Both the position numbers and the translations under genes were made by a program. A stretch of DNA of 21,795 nucleotides, taken from positions 1-21,795 of IMG/VR virus record IMGVR_UViG_3300025769_000971; one strand, written 5' to 3'. This DNA is from a virus. Positions 7,658 to 16,200 of this stretch are shown here, in pieces; position 1 is the first letter of the stretch, and each line of letters begins with the position of its first letter. Under the pieces are notes generated by a model. That model ran no database searches. It was not told the origin of the DNA and saw only the letters and a list, made by a program, of their open reading frames with translations.

Positions 7658-8797
7658 ATGGACTTACCTTTTATCGAATTTAAACTTACTGACGAGGTCG
7701 AGGGACTTCAAGCGATAGCTTTAGTAGACAGACCAGCAATAGGTCTAAACTATCAAGCATTTGCCCCACATAAATTTGAGGTAATTAACGAAGATAAGCG
7801 TATTGTGATGGGAGCTGCTATGATTCCAGACCTACCTATTTATCGTAGAGATGAGAGAGGCGAATATTACGCTATCTTCAAAAAAGAAACAATCAAAGCA
7901 CTTGTACAAAAGCTATTCAAAGAGAATAAGCACAACGTATTTAACGAAGAGCATAACGCTTTTAAGATACTTGATGGAGTATATATCTATCAATCCTTTA
8001 TAACTGATGCAGAGTTAGGCATTTCAGCTCCCTCTGGTTTTGAGAATGTAGCAGACGGAACTTGGTTTATCGCTGCTAAAGTAGAGAATGACGAGGCTTG
8101 GGCAAAGGTTAAAGAGGAAGGTATTTTAAAAGGGTTTAGTGTCGAGGGTGTATTTGACTTAGAGCCGTATAAATTTAAAAAGATGAATAAATTAAACTTA
8201 GAGAGTGTTATAAGCACTTTAAAATCTGTATTTTCAGATACTGAGGAAGCTACGGAGGTAAACTTCGGAGAGGCTACTTTAGTAGATGGGACTATTGTTA
8301 AATGGGAAGGCGAATTAGCTGACGGAACTGCTTTAGTAGTAGTTATGCCAGAGGGCGAAGTTGCTGCTCCAGATGGTATTCACGAATTATCAGATGGTAC
8401 TTTAATTGAAACTGCTGGAGGATTAGTAGTTAATATTGAGGCTGCTGCTGGACAAGAAAAAGAAGAGGAAGATGAAATGTACGACAATGAGTTTACTTCT
8501 GAGGAGTTAAACGCATTAATTGAAAAAGCAATGGCAAAATATGCTGAGGCTTTTACTGCTTCTTTGGAACTTGTTAAGTCTGAGAATGAAACCCTTAAAG
8601 CTGAATTGGCTGAGGTTAAGAATGCTAAAGACGAGTTAAAAAATGAGTTTTCTGCGACACTCAACAAAGTCGGAGAGGAATTAGAGGAAATTGTTAAGGC
8701 TGAGCCGTCAACATCTTCTAAGCCACAAGAATTTAAAGCACTTACAAGAGCTGAGAGAGCTGCTCAAATGGGTGCTATTATAAGAGCAAATAAATAA
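7658..8797 (+). CDS. XkdF-like prohead protease fused to scaffold
   Basis: A 379-residue protein. Residues about 45-170 resemble the XkdF-type phage serine protease domain: VMGAAMIPD near 50, EEH with His99, GTWFIAAKVENDEAW near 134-148 and GFSVEG with Ser161. By analogy His99 and Ser161 are candidate catalytic residues. Residues about 205-260 hold a short beta-rich insert with repeated DGT turns, and 265-350 form an acidic coiled coil typical of scaffold or delta domains. The protein would template capsid assembly and then cleave itself and capsid components. It directly precedes the major capsid gene, the usual arrangement. An internal ATG near residue 274 could allow a separate scaffold product. 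Confidence 0.75.
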   Translation: MDLPFIEFKLTDEVEGLQAIALVDRPAIGLNYQAFAPHKFEVINEDKRIVMGAAMIPDLPIYRRDERGEYYAIFKKETIKALVQKLFKENKHNVFNEEHNAFKILDGVYIYQSFITDAELGISAPSGFENVADGTWFIAAKVENDEAWAKVKEEGILKGFSVEGVFDLEPYKFKKMNKLNLESVISTLKSVFSDTEEATEVNFGEATLVDGTIVKWEGELADGTALVVVMPEGEVAAPDGIHELSDGTLIETAGGLVVNIEAAAGQEKEEEDEMYDNEFTSEELNALIEKAMAKYAEAFTASLELVKSENETLKAELAEVKNAKDELKNEFSATLNKVGEELEEIVKAEPSTSSKPQEFKALTRAERAAQMGAIIRANK

Positions 8798-8806
8798 ATA
8801 GAATAA
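8797..8806 (+). promoter_or_regulatory. Pre-start motif AATAGAATAA, copy 1
   Basis: The ten bases AATAGAATAA lie 6 nt before the ATG of the major capsid gene and recur 5 nt before the tail tube gene at 9757-9766. This may be a translation-enhancing leader for highly expressed virion genes. Confidence 0.4.
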
Positions 8807-8812
8807 TATATT

Positions 8813-9748
8813 ATGAGTTTTGATGTATCAAGTTTAACTAATTACGTTAACGAACAATCGACAGACCTTATCTCAAGACTATACTTTGAGAAAACGTCCA
8901 GCGACTACTTCACGCTGCAATCTGGGGTAAAGAAAACTGATGCTTTGCATCTATTGGCAGTAACTGCTTTTCCTCAAGATGGTTCATCTTGTGCAGTAAG
9001 TGCTTCTGGTGATGTAACTTTCTCAGACAGAAACCTTACAGTAGGACAAATTACTTACTTCTCTGGTTTTTGTATGAAAGACCTTATCCCTAAGTACACT
9101 CAAATCTTGCTTAGAGCTGGAAATGGAGAGACTGAAGAGATGGCTTTCGAAGCTGAGGTTGCTGAATCTGTAATTAAAACAATTATGGAGCATAACGAGG
9201 TTGCTGACTGGCAAGGAGATACTGCTTCTGCTAATGTTTATATTAACAGATATGATGGTTTAATTAAAACTATTGACGCTGCTACTACTGCCGTAGATGG
9301 TAACACCTCTTCTGCTACTGCAATCACTTCTGGTGCTTCTGGTAACATTGATGGATTGATTACTGATATTTGTAATGCACGACCAGCAAAAGTTAAGTCT
9401 GCTGCTAATCAAGTATTATTCGTAGGTCAAGATACTTTTGACAAATACGTAGATACTTTAAACGCTAAAAACCTATACCACATTAATGCTACTGATTGGG
9501 CTAATTACGAGACTTCAATCGCTGGTAAAAATGTAACTTTAGTAGGTGTTGCTGGATTAGACGGAACTAACAGAATGTTCTTGGGTACTAAAGATAACTT
9601 TTTCTTAGGATTCGACTTACAAGGAGATGACGAAGAGTTTGATATGTGGTACGACAAGAAAGACGATAAGGTATATTACCGAGTTAAATTTAAGAGAGGA
9701 TTACAAGTAGCATACCCAGATGAGATAGTTGAATTTACATTAGTCTAA
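8813..9748 (+). CDS. Major capsid protein (HK97 fold)
   Basis: A 311-residue protein directly after the protease/scaffold gene. It has the layout of a Bacteroidota phage HK97-fold capsid protein: an N-terminal helical arm, a strand-rich region near residues 60-90, a long helix at about 105-130 (EEMAFEAEVAESVIKTIMEH) as the spine helix, and a C-terminal region ending in YYRVKFKRGLQVAYPDEIVEF. It has no signal peptide. It should form the icosahedral shell around the packaged DNA. Alternative starts are not needed: the ATG at 8813 follows the scaffold stop by 15 nt and the leader motif at 8797. Assignment rests on length, position and characteristic C-terminus. Confidence 0.8.
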   Translation: MSFDVSSLTNYVNEQSTDLISRLYFEKTSSDYFTLQSGVKKTDALHLLAVTAFPQDGSSCAVSASGDVTFSDRNLTVGQITYFSGFCMKDLIPKYTQILLRAGNGETEEMAFEAEVAESVIKTIMEHNEVADWQGDTASANVYINRYDGLIKTIDAATTAVDGNTSSATAITSGASGNIDGLITDICNARPAKVKSAANQVLFVGQDTFDKYVDTLNAKNLYHINATDWANYETSIAGKNVTLVGVAGLDGTNRMFLGTKDNFFLGFDLQGDDEEFDMWYDKKDDKVYYRVKFKRGLQVAYPDEIVEFTLV

Positions 9749-9756
9749 CCCTTTAA

Positions 9757-9766
9757 AATAGAATAA
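9757..9766 (+). promoter_or_regulatory. Pre-start motif AATAGAATAA, copy 2
   Basis: Identical to 8797-8806 and 5 nt before the ATG at 9772. No promoter-like box is seen in this 23-nt gap, so the motif more likely acts in translation. Confidence 0.4.
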
Positions 9767-9771
9767 AGATT

Positions 9772-10284
9772 ATGGCGTGTAATTTAACAACTGGTTTCGC
9801 AGTAGGATGCAATGACTCAATCGGTGGAGTAGCCGAGTTCTGGATAGCAAATATGCCTACAGATTTTGCTGCTACTAACGATGGAAGTGGAGAAGTAACT
9901 GCATTAAGTGGTACTGGACTTATTTATTATAAGTTTGAGTGTACTAATGCTCAAGGTGCTGCTTCTGTAATGAATGATAATCCGACTGTGAACGATGCAA
10001 ATGGAAGTAGCTTTTTTGACCAAACTGCGACTTATGTTCTCAACAAAATGGAGAAAGCAAAGCGTAATGAGGTTAAAATGTTAGCAAGAGCTAAGATGAG
10101 TATAATTATTAAAGATAATAATGGTACTTACTGGCTAATGGGAGAAACTAACGGAGTGAGGTTGGTTTCTGGCGACAATGGAACTGGAACTGCTTTAGGA
10201 GATAGAAATGGTTATAGCCTTTCTTTCCAAGCACAAGAGCCAGAGCCTATGCCAATAGTAACGGTAACTTTACCTTTACCATAA
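9772..10284 (+). CDS. Putative major tail tube protein
   Basis: A 170-residue protein beginning with LTTGFAVGCNDSIGGVAEFWIAN, a pattern I associate with Bacteroidota phage tail tube proteins, together with VLNKMEKAKRNEVKMLARAKM near residues 89-109 and DNNGTYWLMGETNG near 114-127 followed by GTALGDRNGYSLSF. The beta-helix-beta pattern fits a tube subunit that stacks in rings around the tape measure. It is co-transcribed with the capsid gene and shares the same pre-start motif, as expected for two of the most abundant virion proteins. It is followed by a strong terminator. A head decoration protein is the main alternative. Confidence 0.6.
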   Translation: MACNLTTGFAVGCNDSIGGVAEFWIANMPTDFAATNDGSGEVTALSGTGLIYYKFECTNAQGAASVMNDNPTVNDANGSSFFDQTATYVLNKMEKAKRNEVKMLARAKMSIIIKDNNGTYWLMGETNGVRLVSGDNGTGTALGDRNGYSLSFQAQEPEPMPIVTVTLPLP

Positions 10285-10311
10285 GAGATAGACAACTCTA
10301 AAAAACACAAT

Positions 10312-10344
10312 AGCCCACTACTTAATAGGTGGTGGGCTTTTTTT
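10312..10344 (+). terminator. Strong terminator after the capsid/tube unit
   Basis: A 12-bp stem (10312-10323 with 10327-10338, two G-T wobbles, loop AAT) has an outer AGCCCAC/GTGGGCT and runs into TTTTTTT at 10338-10344. The next gene starts 12 nt later without an evident promoter. Confidence 0.9.
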
Positions 10345-10355
10345 AAAATATCAAA

Positions 10356-10718
10356 ATGGACATAATTAATAAGGATACCACAAATTATATTTATTGTAAC
10401 ATCTCTAACGAAGTTGAGAATACTTACTACACTATGACCATTGAAAGTGCTGAGTACGAAGTTAATGTTACTTTAGCAGCTCCAGAAGGAGTAAATGATA
10501 GGTATGTAGCATTTGAATTAATAGAAGGCACACAAGACCTCACAAACGCTACAATAGAACTACCTAACAACGGAGATTATCCGTATAAGATAATAAACGC
10601 CACTACGCTGGGAGGAACTGAGGGGATTGAAATTCACAGAGGCATATTAAGATTGAAACAACCACAAGAAGTCGTATATTCGTACACAGACGAACAAAAT
10701 ACTTACATATATGAATAA
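10356..10718 (+). CDS. Hypothetical beta-rich protein before the portal
   Basis: A 120-residue protein of unknown function. It appears to be a single beta-sandwich, with alternating polar and hydrophobic residues, the segment RYVAFELIEGTQDLTNATIELPNNGDY at about 49-75 broken by turns, and EIHRGILRL near 92-100. It is acidic and has no signal peptide. The gene starts right after a terminator and overlaps the portal start by 8 nt, so it is probably translated together with the portal and may be a virion accessory or decoration protein. That role is inferred from position only. How it is transcribed is unclear, because no promoter fits between the terminator and the start. Confidence 0.65.
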   Translation: MDIINKDTTNYIYCNISNEVENTYYTMTIESAEYEVNVTLAAPEGVNDRYVAFELIEGTQDLTNATIELPNNGDYPYKIINATTLGGTEGIEIHRGILRLKQPQEVVYSYTDEQNTYIYE

Positions 10719-13191
10719 GTTTCCAATAGTAACGGAATTTGCTTCACAAGAAGTGCCTAAATTCTTAGAGAAAAAAAATAAAAATATAGTTTGGTTTGGG
10801 GCAGATAATATGTACCCTTACGAGCTAATAGACCTATATAATGATAGTAGCACTCATAACGCTATTATTAATGGTAAAGTAGGCTATACTGTTGGTAATG
10901 GATTAGAGGGAGAGGATTTAGAGACTAAGAAATGGTTAAGCCAAGCTAATATAGACCAAGATTGGACTTCTTTAATGAAGAGTTTGTCATTAGATTATGA
11001 GATATTTAATGGCTATGCTATTGAGGTAATTAGAACTAAGGTGGGTAACCAGTATCATCATATAGATTTTGCTAATATTAGGTTAGGATTAGACGGCAGT
11101 ATACAATATGCTGATGATTGGATTACTGATAAGGGTTTAAAGAACTCAAAACCAAGTATTCAGTATTTAGAGAGATATAATCCAAGAGATGCAGAGCAAA
11201 AAAGAGGGGTTATTTACCACGTTGATTATAGACCTAACCTTAAATACTACCCTTTACCAGTTTATGTAGGTTCATTAGCTGAGATTAAAACGGATGTTCA
11301 AATTGGAGATTATTGGCTTAATGAGGTAGAGAATGGCTTTGTAGGTGGAACGTTAATACAACATAATAACGGAGTACCAGAAACCAAAGAGGAGGCAGAA
11401 AAATTCGAGAAAGCATTTCAAGAGAAATTTGGTAAGGCTACTGGCACTAAAATAGTACACTTATTTAGCCCAGCTAAAGACAATAGTAGCGAGATTACGA
11501 GCCTTAATGGTAACGATTTACACGAAAGATATATAGAGATGTCTAAGCGTGTTAAAGAATCTATTTTTATTGGGCATAGAGTTACTAACCCTATCTTATT
11601 TGGTGTAAAAGAAGAGGGGCAATTAGGTGCAAGAAACGAGCTTGACTTAGCATATGAGATATTTACTAATACTTATATCGCTGAACGTCAAAATACGCTC
11701 CTTAGAACTATCAAAAAATTAGCTTTTTACGAGATACAAAGAACAGATATTGAGATTATACCACTTAAACCTATTGATGTTATTGATTTAACAAGTGATA
11801 TTATCTTAGCTAACCTTGATAGAGAGGAAATTAGAGAGCTTATTACTGACCAAACTGGATTAGAGCTTAAAGAGGCTATCGAAGAGCCAGTAGAAAGTAA
11901 TTTTGTAAAGCCAAAAGCTGGAGAGGAACACGACCCTTTTATGGGTAGATGTATTTCTAAACTCGTAGGCGAAGAGGGCTATGAGCAAGACCAAGCCTCA
12001 GCAATATGTCATACTTATTGGGAGGATGTACACGGAGAAACTAAAATGTCAGATTTTCAAGAGAATGACAAAGAGATGGTAGACGGTATAATCGAACTAT
12101 TGCTAAAAGTAGAGGATTTAGAAAACCGTAAAAAGATGGTTTTAGACACTTTAAGAGACTTTGACGAGGAAGGTGTTGTATATGATAAGGAAGATTTTTT
12201 AAATAGAGTGGGGATAACTTTAGAGGGGTTTAACCATATAACTAAATTTGATACCTATAACGATTATCCTAAAGCAGCGAGTAGAAACGCACAGACTGCT
12301 CTAAATTGGGCAGAAAAAAACGGCTGGGGAAGTTGTGGTACTCCAGTAGGAAAAAAAAGAGCTAATCAACTTGCGAAGGGAGATAATATAAGCCGAGATA
12401 CGATAGCTCGTATGGCAGCTTTTGAACGACACAGAAAAAACTCTAAGAAAAAACTTGGAGATGGGTGTGGTCGTTTAATGTGGTTGGCTTGGGGAGGCGA
12501 TGAAGGTGTAGATTGGGCTAAGAGAAAGCTAAAACAGATAGATGCTGCTAAGATGTGTTCTTGTAGTAGCTTTTCTAAAGACGAAAATATAAGCCACTTA
12601 TTCAAAAATATAGGAGTATTGGAGAAAGATTACGAGGTAATAGATAGCTTCAATATTAATTTTGATACAGATGGAAGTCCTATTGAATTTGCAACGGAGG
12701 AGCAAGAAACAACACAAGAAGTATTAAACGCTTTAAAGAACAATCCTTTATTAACATCAGTTGAGTTAGCTACTTTGTTAGGATTAGAATTTGAGGAGCT
12801 TATAGGGGCTATAAATGTGCTTAAAACTGCTGAATTAATTACCATAGAGGGTAGTGCTTTAGGATTAACAGATGTAGGAGCAAGAATAGCAGATGCAATA
12901 GTATTGCCAGAGAGAGAAGTAAAGTATAGATATGAGCTTAGACCAGATGCACCAGCTTTATCAGAGGGGGGAAAGTCGAGAGATTTTTGTAAAGATATGA
13001 TGGCAATGGGTAGATTATGGTCAAAGCAAGAAATACAGACTGTGTTAGATAATGGTATGAAATCGAGTGGCATAGCAGATGTTACTAATGTTTGGTTGGC
13101 TCGTGGTGGTTGGTATAGACGACCAGATACAACTACCTCAGTACCTTATTGCCGACATATATGGAAACAATTAATAGTTAGAAAAAGATGA
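10711..13191 (+). CDS. Portal protein with several C-terminal extensions (826 aa)
   Basis: The first 390 residues look like a phage portal protein: NMYPYELIDLYNDSSTHNAII near 33-53, and a helical region with NPILFGVKEEGQLGARNELD at 293-312 followed by a long helix. Portals form the dodecameric ring through which DNA enters and leaves. Beyond this are extra modules: about 405-440 with CISKLV...EQDQASAICHTYW; about 517-613 with SCGTPVGKKRANQL, RDTIARM and WLAWGGDEGVDWAKRKL; a winged-helix-like segment at about 665-730; and 735-826 with RPDAPALSEGGKSRDFC, VWLARGGWYRRP and PYCRHIW. Typical portals are 400-550 residues, so this is a fusion. It shares ATGA with the next gene. Confidence 0.75.
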   Translation: MNKFPIVTEFASQEVPKFLEKKNKNIVWFGADNMYPYELIDLYNDSSTHNAIINGKVGYTVGNGLEGEDLETKKWLSQANIDQDWTSLMKSLSLDYEIFNGYAIEVIRTKVGNQYHHIDFANIRLGLDGSIQYADDWITDKGLKNSKPSIQYLERYNPRDAEQKRGVIYHVDYRPNLKYYPLPVYVGSLAEIKTDVQIGDYWLNEVENGFVGGTLIQHNNGVPETKEEAEKFEKAFQEKFGKATGTKIVHLFSPAKDNSSEITSLNGNDLHERYIEMSKRVKESIFIGHRVTNPILFGVKEEGQLGARNELDLAYEIFTNTYIAERQNTLLRTIKKLAFYEIQRTDIEIIPLKPIDVIDLTSDIILANLDREEIRELITDQTGLELKEAIEEPVESNFVKPKAGEEHDPFMGRCISKLVGEEGYEQDQASAICHTYWEDVHGETKMSDFQENDKEMVDGIIELLLKVEDLENRKKMVLDTLRDFDEEGVVYDKEDFLNRVGITLEGFNHITKFDTYNDYPKAASRNAQTALNWAEKNGWGSCGTPVGKKRANQLAKGDNISRDTIARMAAFERHRKNSKKKLGDGCGRLMWLAWGGDEGVDWAKRKLKQIDAAKMCSCSSFSKDENISHLFKNIGVLEKDYEVIDSFNINFDTDGSPIEFATEEQETTQEVLNALKNNPLLTSVELATLLGLEFEELIGAINVLKTAELITIEGSALGLTDVGARIADAIVLPEREVKYRYELRPDAPALSEGGKSRDFCKDMMAMGRLWSKQEIQTVLDNGMKSSGIADVTNVWLARGGWYRRPDTTTSVPYCRHIWKQLIVRKR

Positions 13192-13691
13192 TTTTAATAG
13201 TTAGCCCAGCATTTGTTAAAGAAAATAGTGTACTGCATTATAATATAGATGACGGATATTTAAAGCCGTTAATTGATAGTATTCAAAATACTTTTATACG
13301 ACCAATTTTAGGTAGTGCATTATTTGATGAAATATTAAACCAAATTAAAACAAATACAGTTACTTCTTTAAATGAAACATTAATTAAGGAGTATATGCGA
13401 GATGCATTAAAATGGGAGGTATGCCACAAATACACTCGTATAGGTACATACAAACTACGCAATAAAGGAGCTGGTACTAAGTCTGGAGATAACTTTACTC
13501 CTCTAAGCGAAGGAGAATTAGTAGTAGCTAAAAGCATATATAAGGACAATGCAGATTTTTATAGACGAAAATTGCAGTTATATTTGAAGGAGAATGAGGA
13601 TAGCTATCCATTATTTAAAACTCCTCCAAGTGGATTAGATATAGTACACCCAGAACACGATACTAAATGGAGAAGCCAATTTATACTGTAA
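13188..13691 (+). CDS. Head-tail connector-like protein
   Basis: A 167-residue, mostly helical protein with the pattern LKPLIDSIQNTFIRPILGSALFDEIL at about 25-50, which is characteristic of gp6-like head-tail connectors in Bacteroidota phages, where helices pack below the portal. The middle contains YMRDALKWEVCHKYTRIGTYKLRNKG and a polar turn, and the C-terminus is rich in Pro, Trp and His. It starts within the portal stop (ATGA), the standard location for an adaptor gene. It probably binds the portal ring and forms the docking surface for the tail. The call rests on motif and position. Confidence 0.6.
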   Translation: MILIVSPAFVKENSVLHYNIDDGYLKPLIDSIQNTFIRPILGSALFDEILNQIKTNTVTSLNETLIKEYMRDALKWEVCHKYTRIGTYKLRNKGAGTKSGDNFTPLSEGELVVAKSIYKDNADFYRRKLQLYLKENEDSYPLFKTPPSGLDIVHPEHDTKWRSQFIL

Positions 13692-13715
13692 ACAAGGAAG
13701 AGAAATTAGAGAAAT

Positions 13716-14186
13716 ATGTCGAAAAGTTTAACTATAAAAAACATAAGGACAATAATGGAGGGGATAAAGGCAGAACATCCTCAAATAAATACTATCCTAA
13801 AGGGTAATATCTGGGACGTAGATTTAACAAAAGATGTTACTGGAAGCTACCTTATATACGATGTTGTCAATATTACTCCTAATGGGTTTAACGGAATAGA
13901 CTACTCGCTTGATATTTTCTTATGCGATAATGTTACTGAGATAAACACAGAATCTAACGAGGTTAGTGTGCAAAATGAGTGTTGCCTAATCGCTCTTGAT
14001 ATAATGTCTATATTCGAGAGTTACAACAAGGGTAGCTACTCAGACAAAGACATTGCTTTGGTACTGAATAAGAACTGGAGTATACAACCTTTTGCCGAAA
14101 GATTTGATAGTTTATATGCTGGAGCAGCGATTAGCGTATCGTTGTCGAGTGCTTATGGATACGCAAGATGTAAAATACCAGTATGA
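13716..14186 (+). CDS. Putative tail completion / terminator protein
   Basis: A 156-residue protein with an N-terminal helix (IKNIRTIMEGIKAEHPQI) followed by a strand-rich core, including YSLDIFLCDNVTEINTESNE near residues 63-82 and a helix with CCLIALDIMSIFESYN. Proteins of this size, order and alternating layout in Bacteroidota phages behave as tail terminators or completion proteins that cap the tail and join it to the connector. It follows the connector by 24 nt and shares ATGA with the fibre gene. Function is inferred from order and general resemblance. Confidence 0.45.
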   Translation: MSKSLTIKNIRTIMEGIKAEHPQINTILKGNIWDVDLTKDVTGSYLIYDVVNITPNGFNGIDYSLDIFLCDNVTEINTESNEVSVQNECCLIALDIMSIFESYNKGSYSDKDIALVLNKNWSIQPFAERFDSLYAGAAISVSLSSAYGYARCKIPV

Positions 14187-15865
14187 GCGTAATATCAAAA
14201 GCAAGTTTAGTACAAATACCGAGTGGGTACGGAGAAGATAAACTCTATTCCGAAGTACCGAATACGGCTGCTGGAGATTTTACGTTCACAAGGGCTTCGA
14301 CTGGAACAAGGGTAAACGCTGATGGATATATTGAGGAAGTATCTTGGAATTTAAATACATATTCTGAGGATTTTACTAATATAAGTTATGTCAAGGATAG
14401 TGGAATAACCATAGCGAGTACAAATAATGTGTCGCCTATTGGCAACAATACTGCAACTCAAATTGATGTCACAAATAGTGGTCGAATATACAAGAATGTT
14501 ACAAGTGCTGTATATAGAACGTCTGTTTATTTAAAAGCTGGAACTTTTGCTTACTTTAAATTTGCAAACTCGCAAATAGACTTAAATTTGGGGACAATAA
14601 GTAGTCCATATTCAAGTAGTATTGAAGATGTTGGGAATGATTGGTATAGAATTAGTGTAAGTTACATAGCCACGATTAGACCTTTTCAAATTCAAGCATA
14701 CCCAGACGATACTTATTCAACTCATACAACAAGTGGAAACTATTTTGTTTGGGGTGCAATGTTGAATTATGGAGATACCACAAAGCCCTATATAAAAACA
14801 ACGGACAGACTTGACATTCCGAGATTAGATTATTTAAACGACAACTGCCCAACTTTATTACTTGAACCACAGAGGACGAATACTATTTTATATGATTCTG
14901 ACTATACTCAAACTCAATGGCAAAAAGTTAATGTTTTAACAACTGGAACTCCTATCGTTTCGCCGAGTGGTTTAACTGATGGTCAAAAACTAATAAGTGC
15001 AAATACTTTTGGTCAACATTATATAAGACAAACAACATATGGAGGTGTCGTTGGTCAACCATACGTTTATAGTGTATTTGCAAAAGCTGGAGAAATTACC
15101 ACTTTATCGTTACGATTATTAAACGGAGGAGGTCCAACTTTTGTTAATTTTGATTTAACTGATGGCACACACGATGGAGGTGCAAATGGTGAAATGGTTG
15201 GCTATGGAAATGGGTGGTATCGTTGCATATCTTATCATACGTCTGCAACATCGACAACATTGTATCCATACATTTATACTAAAACTGGCAACACACAAGG
15301 GGATGGAGTAAGTGGATTATATGCTTGGGGTGCTCAACTTGAACAAGGCAGCTATCCAACTTCATACATACCAACAAGTGGAACGAGTGTGACGAGATTG
15401 GGAGATGTTTGCAATGATGGTGGAGATGCAACCATTTTTAACGATGCAGAGGGTGTTTTATTTGTAGAGGTGGCAGTATTTACAAGTGTAGGTGAAAAAG
15501 TTATTAATTTGTCAGACGGAGGAAATAGTAATAGAATACAGATAGGTTACAATACAAATAACAGACTTGATGTAAATGTTCGAAGTGGTGGAAGCTATCA
15601 AGTTATTTTTAACTATACTGGTGTAACAAATCCTAACTCATTCAATAAAATAGCTTTTAAATATAAAGAAAATGATTTTGCTTTATGGGTTAATGGTGTA
15701 GAAGTATTGACTGATACAAGTGGCATAACTCCAAACGGATTAGATAGATTAAATTTGTCTGCACCGAATGCAATTTCACAATTTTTTTACGGCAAATGTA
15801 AGCAACTAATATATTTCAACGAAGCATTAACCGACACAGAACTTGAAACATTAACAACGATATGA
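14183..15865 (+). CDS. Receptor-binding tail fibre/spike with tandem beta-sandwich domains
   Basis: A 560-residue protein. Residues 30-52 (DFTFTRASTGTRVNADGYIEEV) are a short attachment motif seen in phage spike and fibre proteins. Two related carbohydrate-binding-like domains follow, about 56-210 and 232-406; both contain a VYLKAG or VFAKAG strand, a GN.WYR motif and a WGA..L..G...YI..T closing strand. A third, LamG/concanavalin-like domain spans about 420-560 (ALWVNGVEVL near 500-509). Such proteins bind surface glycans and set host range. No catalytic depolymerase motif is visible, and no reverse transcriptase is nearby to suggest targeted diversification. It shares ATGA with both neighbours. 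Confidence 0.75.
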   Translation: MSVISKASLVQIPSGYGEDKLYSEVPNTAAGDFTFTRASTGTRVNADGYIEEVSWNLNTYSEDFTNISYVKDSGITIASTNNVSPIGNNTATQIDVTNSGRIYKNVTSAVYRTSVYLKAGTFAYFKFANSQIDLNLGTISSPYSSSIEDVGNDWYRISVSYIATIRPFQIQAYPDDTYSTHTTSGNYFVWGAMLNYGDTTKPYIKTTDRLDIPRLDYLNDNCPTLLLEPQRTNTILYDSDYTQTQWQKVNVLTTGTPIVSPSGLTDGQKLISANTFGQHYIRQTTYGGVVGQPYVYSVFAKAGEITTLSLRLLNGGGPTFVNFDLTDGTHDGGANGEMVGYGNGWYRCISYHTSATSTTLYPYIYTKTGNTQGDGVSGLYAWGAQLEQGSYPTSYIPTSGTSVTRLGDVCNDGGDATIFNDAEGVLFVEVAVFTSVGEKVINLSDGGNSNRIQIGYNTNNRLDVNVRSGGSYQVIFNYTGVTNPNSFNKIAFKYKENDFALWVNGVEVLTDTSGITPNGLDRLNLSAPNAISQFFYGKCKQLIYFNEALTDTELETLTTI

Positions 15866-16200
15866 TTTTTAGAAAATACGAATTTGATACTAAAGACGAT
15901 TGGGAGCTTATAAGAGATACTCTTTATGTAGAGGGAGCATTAATACCAGAGATTGAGGCAATCCACGAAATAGGACATATTTGTTTTGACTATAACGAAG
16001 AGGGAGAATGTACTGACCTTAGTACACACTATGCAGTTGATATATTACTAAACGAAGATTTACTGAGATTAAACGAGTTTGAAGTATATCCTAACCCAGA
16101 CGGAGTGCATATTTTTGCTGGATGCAGCGAACTTTATTTAAAGACATTCTGCGAGGTAAACCCAGAAAGTCCATATTGTAAAGATGAAGATATATTTTAG
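15862..16200 (+). CDS. Conserved small protein downstream of the fibre
   Basis: A 112-residue acidic protein of unknown function. It has HEIGHICFDYNEEGECTDLS near residues 35-54, a central AVDILLNEDLL, and a C-terminal YPNPDGVHIFAG at about 76-87 followed by a Cys-containing tail. Small proteins with the HIFAG-type ending are frequent after tail fibre genes in Bacteroidota phages, so a role in fibre assembly or attachment is possible but unproven. It overlaps the fibre gene by 4 nt and the holin gene by 17 nt. Confidence 0.65.
   Translation: MIFRKYEFDTKDDWELIRDTLYVEGALIPEIEAIHEIGHICFDYNEEGECTDLSTHYAVDILLNEDLLRLNEFEVYPNPDGVHIFAGCSELYLKTFCEVNPESPYCKDEDIF

Noticed and set aside
12630-13073. Minus-strand open frame of 147 codons inside the portal gene
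   Set aside because: Antisense shadow of the portal C-terminus; composition is skewed to Ser and Leu with no recognisable domain.
14183-15865. Diversity-generating retroelement acting on the fibre gene
   Set aside because: No reverse transcriptase and no template/variable repeat pair were seen in the window.
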